Positions 60,947 through 64,000 of a DNA stretch of 64,000 bases are shown piece by piece. The stretch's first letter is position 1, and every line of letters starts with the position of its first letter. Made by a program: the position numbers and the translations under genes. Source of the DNA: Melanopsichium pennsylvanicum (Eukaryota; Basidiomycota; Ustilaginomycetes; Ustilaginales); assembly GCA_900208305.1 (NCBI GenBank), contig OAPG01000010.1, positions 372,001 to 436,000 on the forward strand, in the 5' to 3' direction. The notes under the pieces are model-generated. The model was not told the origin of the DNA. It searched no databases and saw nothing but the letters and a program-made list of their open reading frames with translations.

Positions 60947-62524
60947 CTAGGTACGATCAGCAACACTAAGCTTGGCAAAGAGCTTAAGCAGAGCCTTGTT
61001 CGCCTTGGGGTACCCACCACTGACCAACACATTGACAGTCTGCTCAAAGTCGGGCCTTCGCTTGACCCTGTCCCAGTTTTCGGAGACGTACTCGAGGTGA
61101 GCCCTCTGCACCTCGTCGAACCTATCGACAAAGGGACTGAGAAGGTCTGCGAGGACGGTTTTTGGCGAGAGTTCCAGGCAGATGTGGTCGAAAGCTTTGG
61201 TAGCCAGGTCACGAAGTCCGAGTTGGCGACCGACGCAGTAAGCTGCAGTAGCAGAGAAGACGGGTGGGAACGAGGCCGACTTAGACAAGCGCAGAGGGGC
61301 GATGGAAGCCACTTCCTCCTCGCTGTGGTCAGCAGAACCTTCGCGGCTGGAGGTGGAGGATGCGTCGGAAATCGAGTCCCGACGAGATCGATATCGGCGG
61401 CTAGAGCGTGCCGGAAGGCGGGAAGCAAAAGTAGCGTGGCCGGTGTAAAGATAAAATACGAGCGCCTGAAGAGTGGCAGCGGAGCAGCCAGTGACTTGAA
61501 CTCGAGCAGCGGCGGAAGCTCGAGTGCCGACGTTGGAGGAAAGCTCGTTGGCAGCGCTGTACCTGCGTACACGGCCGCGGCCAACAGTGTCGTTAGCGTA
61601 ATCGGTGGTGGGACCAGAAGCGTTGCCAATCGAGCTAAAGGGGATAGCTGCGTCGTTCTCAGCAGTAGGGCTGGTCTTGTCCTTGTTCATGAACTTTATG
61701 AGTTTCGAAAAGCGCGTAGAGGAACGGCTAAAAGTAGGGGGCGCGACCATCTCGATTGGAGCAGGACGCGGGGGAGTGGCTCCAGCGATTTTACTGCGGG
61801 AGCCCAGAGGAGAGTCGAGGTCGTCCTCATCAAAGTTGTCAATGTCTTGGTGACTAGCATCATCAAGGTCTTCTTCATCCTCGTCGTGATGACGCGATTT
61901 GGGTTGTTCGGCGAGCGAGTCCGCGTACTGCTCCTGACCATCCTCGTCATACCTCTCTCGCTCTTGGTGGACGTCATCATCGATATCGCCAAGCCCACCA
62001 AGCCTCGAATTACGTCCGCCATAATCGACCAAGCTCAAGCTGTTGGTGAATCTTCGGCTGGCCTGTGGCCTGAGTCCCTGTTTGGCCGTGGTCTTGTCCG
62101 TAGCAGCATTAGACTGCACCTGCTCCATCGTGTCGAGCTGAGCCCTACCGGTCACGTTGATCTGCTTCAACAACGCAGGACAGGCCTTCCTGAGCACCTT
62201 GCTGTTGGCGTAAACCACCTCTTCCTTCTTGCCACCAGCAGGGACGACGAGTTCGAGATCAGCCCAAGGTTGACCAAAGATAGCTTGGTGAACAGCATGG
62301 AGGGTTTGTTCAGCGACGTGGGGCACAAGGGTGAATGTCTCGGCTGGGTCGGCTTCATCGATCTCGTGTGCGACCGGTTCGTCGTCGGAATCGTTGGTAG
62401 CATCGAGATAGGCCTTGCGAGCACGAACGGGAACAGCCTTGCGGGTGCTACGATAAGTGTCACCTCCCATACGGGGACTCGGAAGGGGCTTGTCGTTCCG
62501 GTTGATGACGTCTACGGCTGACAT
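60947..62524 (-). CDS. BTB/POZ-domain protein
   Basis: A 525-codon protein from ATG 62524 (MSAVDVINRNDKPLPSP); an ATG 14 codons upstream is also open. A split BTB fold is visible. Residues about 80-125 hold the first strands and helix: FGQPWADLELVVPAGGKKEE and YANSKVLRKACPALLK. A long acidic, Ser-rich insertion follows (about 125-310). The second half begins VTGCSAATLQALVFYLYTGH near residue 320. A BACK-like tail comes after it (FSATAAYCVGRQLGLRDLA, LAYLEYVSENW-type helix near 485). BTB proteins often act as adaptors of cullin-3 ligases or as dimerising regulators; nothing here says which. The opposite strand is open for 588 codons across the same region but shows no domain. Confidence 0.75.
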   Translation of the reverse strand: MSAVDVINRNDKPLPSPRMGGDTYRSTRKAVPVRARKAYLDATNDSDDEPVAHEIDEADPAETFTLVPHVAEQTLHAVHQAIFGQPWADLELVVPAGGKKEEVVYANSKVLRKACPALLKQINVTGRAQLDTMEQVQSNAATDKTTAKQGLRPQASRRFTNSLSLVDYGGRNSRLGGLGDIDDDVHQERERYDEDGQEQYADSLAEQPKSRHHDEDEEDLDDASHQDIDNFDEDDLDSPLGSRSKIAGATPPRPAPIEMVAPPTFSRSSTRFSKLIKFMNKDKTSPTAENDAAIPFSSIGNASGPTTDYANDTVGRGRVRRYSAANELSSNVGTRASAAARVQVTGCSAATLQALVFYLYTGHATFASRLPARSSRRYRSRRDSISDASSTSSREGSADHSEEEVASIAPLRLSKSASFPPVFSATAAYCVGRQLGLRDLATKAFDHICLELSPKTVLADLLSPFVDRFDEVQRAHLEYVSENWDRVKRRPDFEQTVNVLVSGGYPKANKALLKLFAKLSVADRT

Positions 62525-63589
62525 GGTGTATAGAATGTGATGAATGCTATGCTGAGCTGTCAGCAAAGGTCGGGAGAAGGGGTAAGGGACTCAAAAGGAG
62601 GGGAAGGGCAAAGAGGCCGGCCAAGTAGAGCTTTTTTAATTATTTATGAGCGGGAAGGCGGCATCCTTGTAGTAACGCTCATACGAGGCAGTTAAATAGC
62701 TGGCCATCACCTTGGCGGTTGTAATGTGCCCTGCAAGTAGCGCTGGAGCCCTTAGTTTTTGTCTAGCGATTCAGTTGCTAGCCGAGACTTGCAGTGGGAA
62801 AGAGAAGAACAAAGGGAGTTACGGAGTGTGGCTTGAGAGCGAAACTCAAATGTCTTATACGTGAAACCGTCTGGCGCGCCGGACGACGATCGAACCTCAC
62901 ATCGAACTGGCTCGCAATAGATGAACCGCATTGATGGTGAAAGCGCGAACTGAAAGGAATGCCTTCCCAATTCGGGCGTGCGACTAAGTTAATGCGATGT
63001 TCGCAAACGAACGGATCCAAGGGTGCGAGGCAAGCGTTGGCTTTTCCAAGGCCAAGACAAGCCCGTGATAGCAAGTTTTGATGGAACGGCAGGAACGGGG
63101 AGGCATGGGCAAACACTTGACGATTGGCAAGAATGACCGGAAGAGGTAAGTTCAAGGCTAAAGTGAGTGATTGGATTCAATCGATATCGAGACCCTGCAT
63201 GACTAAGGTCGACTAACGATCCAACTTATCTGCCAAGAGGTGCGTTGCTGAGGGGAGAGAAGCACCAAAGAAGCGAGAATTCTCAGATGCCGGGTTTCCG
63301 ATGCAAAGCTGACAGCTGGGTTTTAGTATCAAGACCGTTGGATTCCCAGGCAAAGTTCATGATTGCTTGCTTCACATGCCTCTTCTTCCTACTTCTATTC
63401 CTACTTGTTCAATTTCACAAGTGTGCAAAATCCATGAAAGTGTTTGCTACCACACCTGATCTGTCGCTGACTTTGATCCAAAAAAGAAAGGCTAAAATGG
63501 AACGTGCGACGTTGGACAGTCCCAAGTTAGACAGGAGCTGTCACAAGCTTGTCTGAGACAGAAAACAGGCGTCGAGCTACACACAGATT
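62525..63589. other. divergent intergenic region
   Basis: About 1.1 kb upstream of both the BTB gene and the right-edge gene. A plus-strand frame at 63245-63556 contains a hydrophobic stretch (MIACFTCLFFLLLFLLVQ) but has no further support. No other feature. Confidence 0.45.
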
Positions 63590-63590
63590 A

Positions 63591-63599
63591 CTATATATC
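63591..63599 (+). promoter_or_regulatory. TATA-like element of the right-edge gene
   Basis: CTATATATC about 42-49 bases upstream of the ATG at 63640. Confidence 0.4.
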
Positions 63600-63639
63600 A
63601 TTCATAATACATATTCTGTTGAGTCTCAGGATCGCGCGC

Positions 63640-64000
63640 ATGAACTCTACAAGTTCTGAATTTCGATCGCCATCCTGCCATCTTTTCCTTGCCCTCCTTA
63701 TCATCACCCTCAAATTCTCCAATTTGGTCCCTAACTTAAGTTAGTCCATCTGCAAAGCTTGGACGAGGAATCTGGCTTTCGAGCCTAGAGCTTGGTCATG
63801 GGAAAACAACTTTAGGTCCATTCGATGGCGACTGTAGAACAAGGAAGAATTTCCACGTCGAGATAGAAATTACATATGCATGTCCGATGCCAACCTGCAT
63901 CAAACAAATCAAATTCGATTCCCCACCTGCGAACAAAGTCTTCAAAGACGATGCTCACTTTCTCAAGCACCACACACCCGTCGCTGATCTGTCAAGCTTC
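63640..64000 (+). CDS. candidate secreted protein, 5' part, cut by the window edge
   Basis: ATG 63640 begins MNSTSSEFRSPSCHLF followed by a hydrophobic core LALLIITLKF, a plausible signal peptide. The frame would stop at a TAG after codon 34. However, a GTTAGT donor at 63740 and a TAG acceptor ending at 63788 define a 49-nt intron whose removal keeps the frame open for the last 70 codons to the window end. The mature part reads LGHGKTTLGPFDGDC, then NFHVEIEITYACPMPTC, with three cysteines. The intron is short and the donor is not the commonest form, so the join is an inference. Without it this would be a pseudogene or a 34-residue peptide. No family recognised. It may be the first gene of another secreted-protein group beyond the window. 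Confidence 0.42.

Noticed and set aside
60755..62521. 588-codon plus-strand open frame opposite the BTB gene
   Set aside because: No domain, runs of Val/Gly/Arg typical of the complement of Ser/Ala/Asp-rich coding DNA; the minus strand has clear BTB motifs.
63245..63556. 103-codon frame with a hydrophobic, signal-like stretch
   Set aside because: The hydrophobic part is internal, the rest is low in information and there is no promoter or family support.

Overview
This window is nuclear DNA of a filamentous basidiomycete. The best fit is a smut fungus (Ustilaginales, Ustilago/Sporisorium type), but that is an inference. The reasons are compact genes that are mostly intron-free, GTAAGT/GTGAGT splice donors, short intergenic distances in the housekeeping part, low-complexity polyQ tracts, and a cluster of large related secreted proteins resembling smut effector clusters. 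No bacterial or viral gene sets were seen.

Layout. At 1-3.3 kb there is the 5' part of TRM11 (runs off the left edge) and a helix-turn-helix/GNAT fusion protein. At 3.3-22.8 kb lies an accessory island. It holds a secreted FAD-linked oxidase, a cytosolic carboxymuconate-cyclase-like beta-propeller enzyme, four related secreted proteins (7741-9048 -, 13422-14666 +, 15864-17510 -, 18570-20390 +), two Tc1/mariner-type element copies whose terminal inverted repeats and TA flanks can be read (11264-12596, and an internally deleted copy at 14764-15530), and a GPI-anchored GH16 glucanase. Intergenic stretches are long here. From 24 to 62.5 kb there is an ordered housekeeping block: histidine phosphatase, M50B-like membrane peptidase, F-box-like protein, YIH1/IMPACT, a three-exon PBI2-type proteinase B inhibitor, PLP1/TXNDC9, a mitochondrial rhomboid, a DUF155/RMD1 protein, a group II PLP decarboxylase, HRQ1 helicase, BUD31, a CaMK/RCK2-like kinase with a 1.28-kb intron, a PAC1-like proteasome chaperone, secreted gamma-glutamyltransferase, an orphan 643-aa protein and a BTB/POZ protein. 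At the right edge a new secreted-protein gene appears to begin (63640 onward) and is cut by the window.

The strongest candidate for something undescribed is the four-member secreted family. The mature chains are cysteine-free and the N-terminal halves are unrelated and low in complexity. One N-terminal half carries 21-residue tandem repeats. The shared C-terminal domain of about 130-150 residues has an order of motifs I could read in all members: an (I/L)-x-x-x-(V/I/Y)-F segment, an R-(I/V)-L-P-type segment, W-(G/S)-x-P, and (F/Y)-G-x-G-(Y/K)-L. It may belong to a known smut family such as Eff1, which I could not test. Transposon insertions have separated members of this cluster.

Genes with introns (PBI2-like, PLP1, BUD31, the kinase, the PAC1-like gene, the right-edge gene) were assembled by hand from splice sites and reading phase. 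Those joins are inferences supported by family alignment from memory, not by transcripts.
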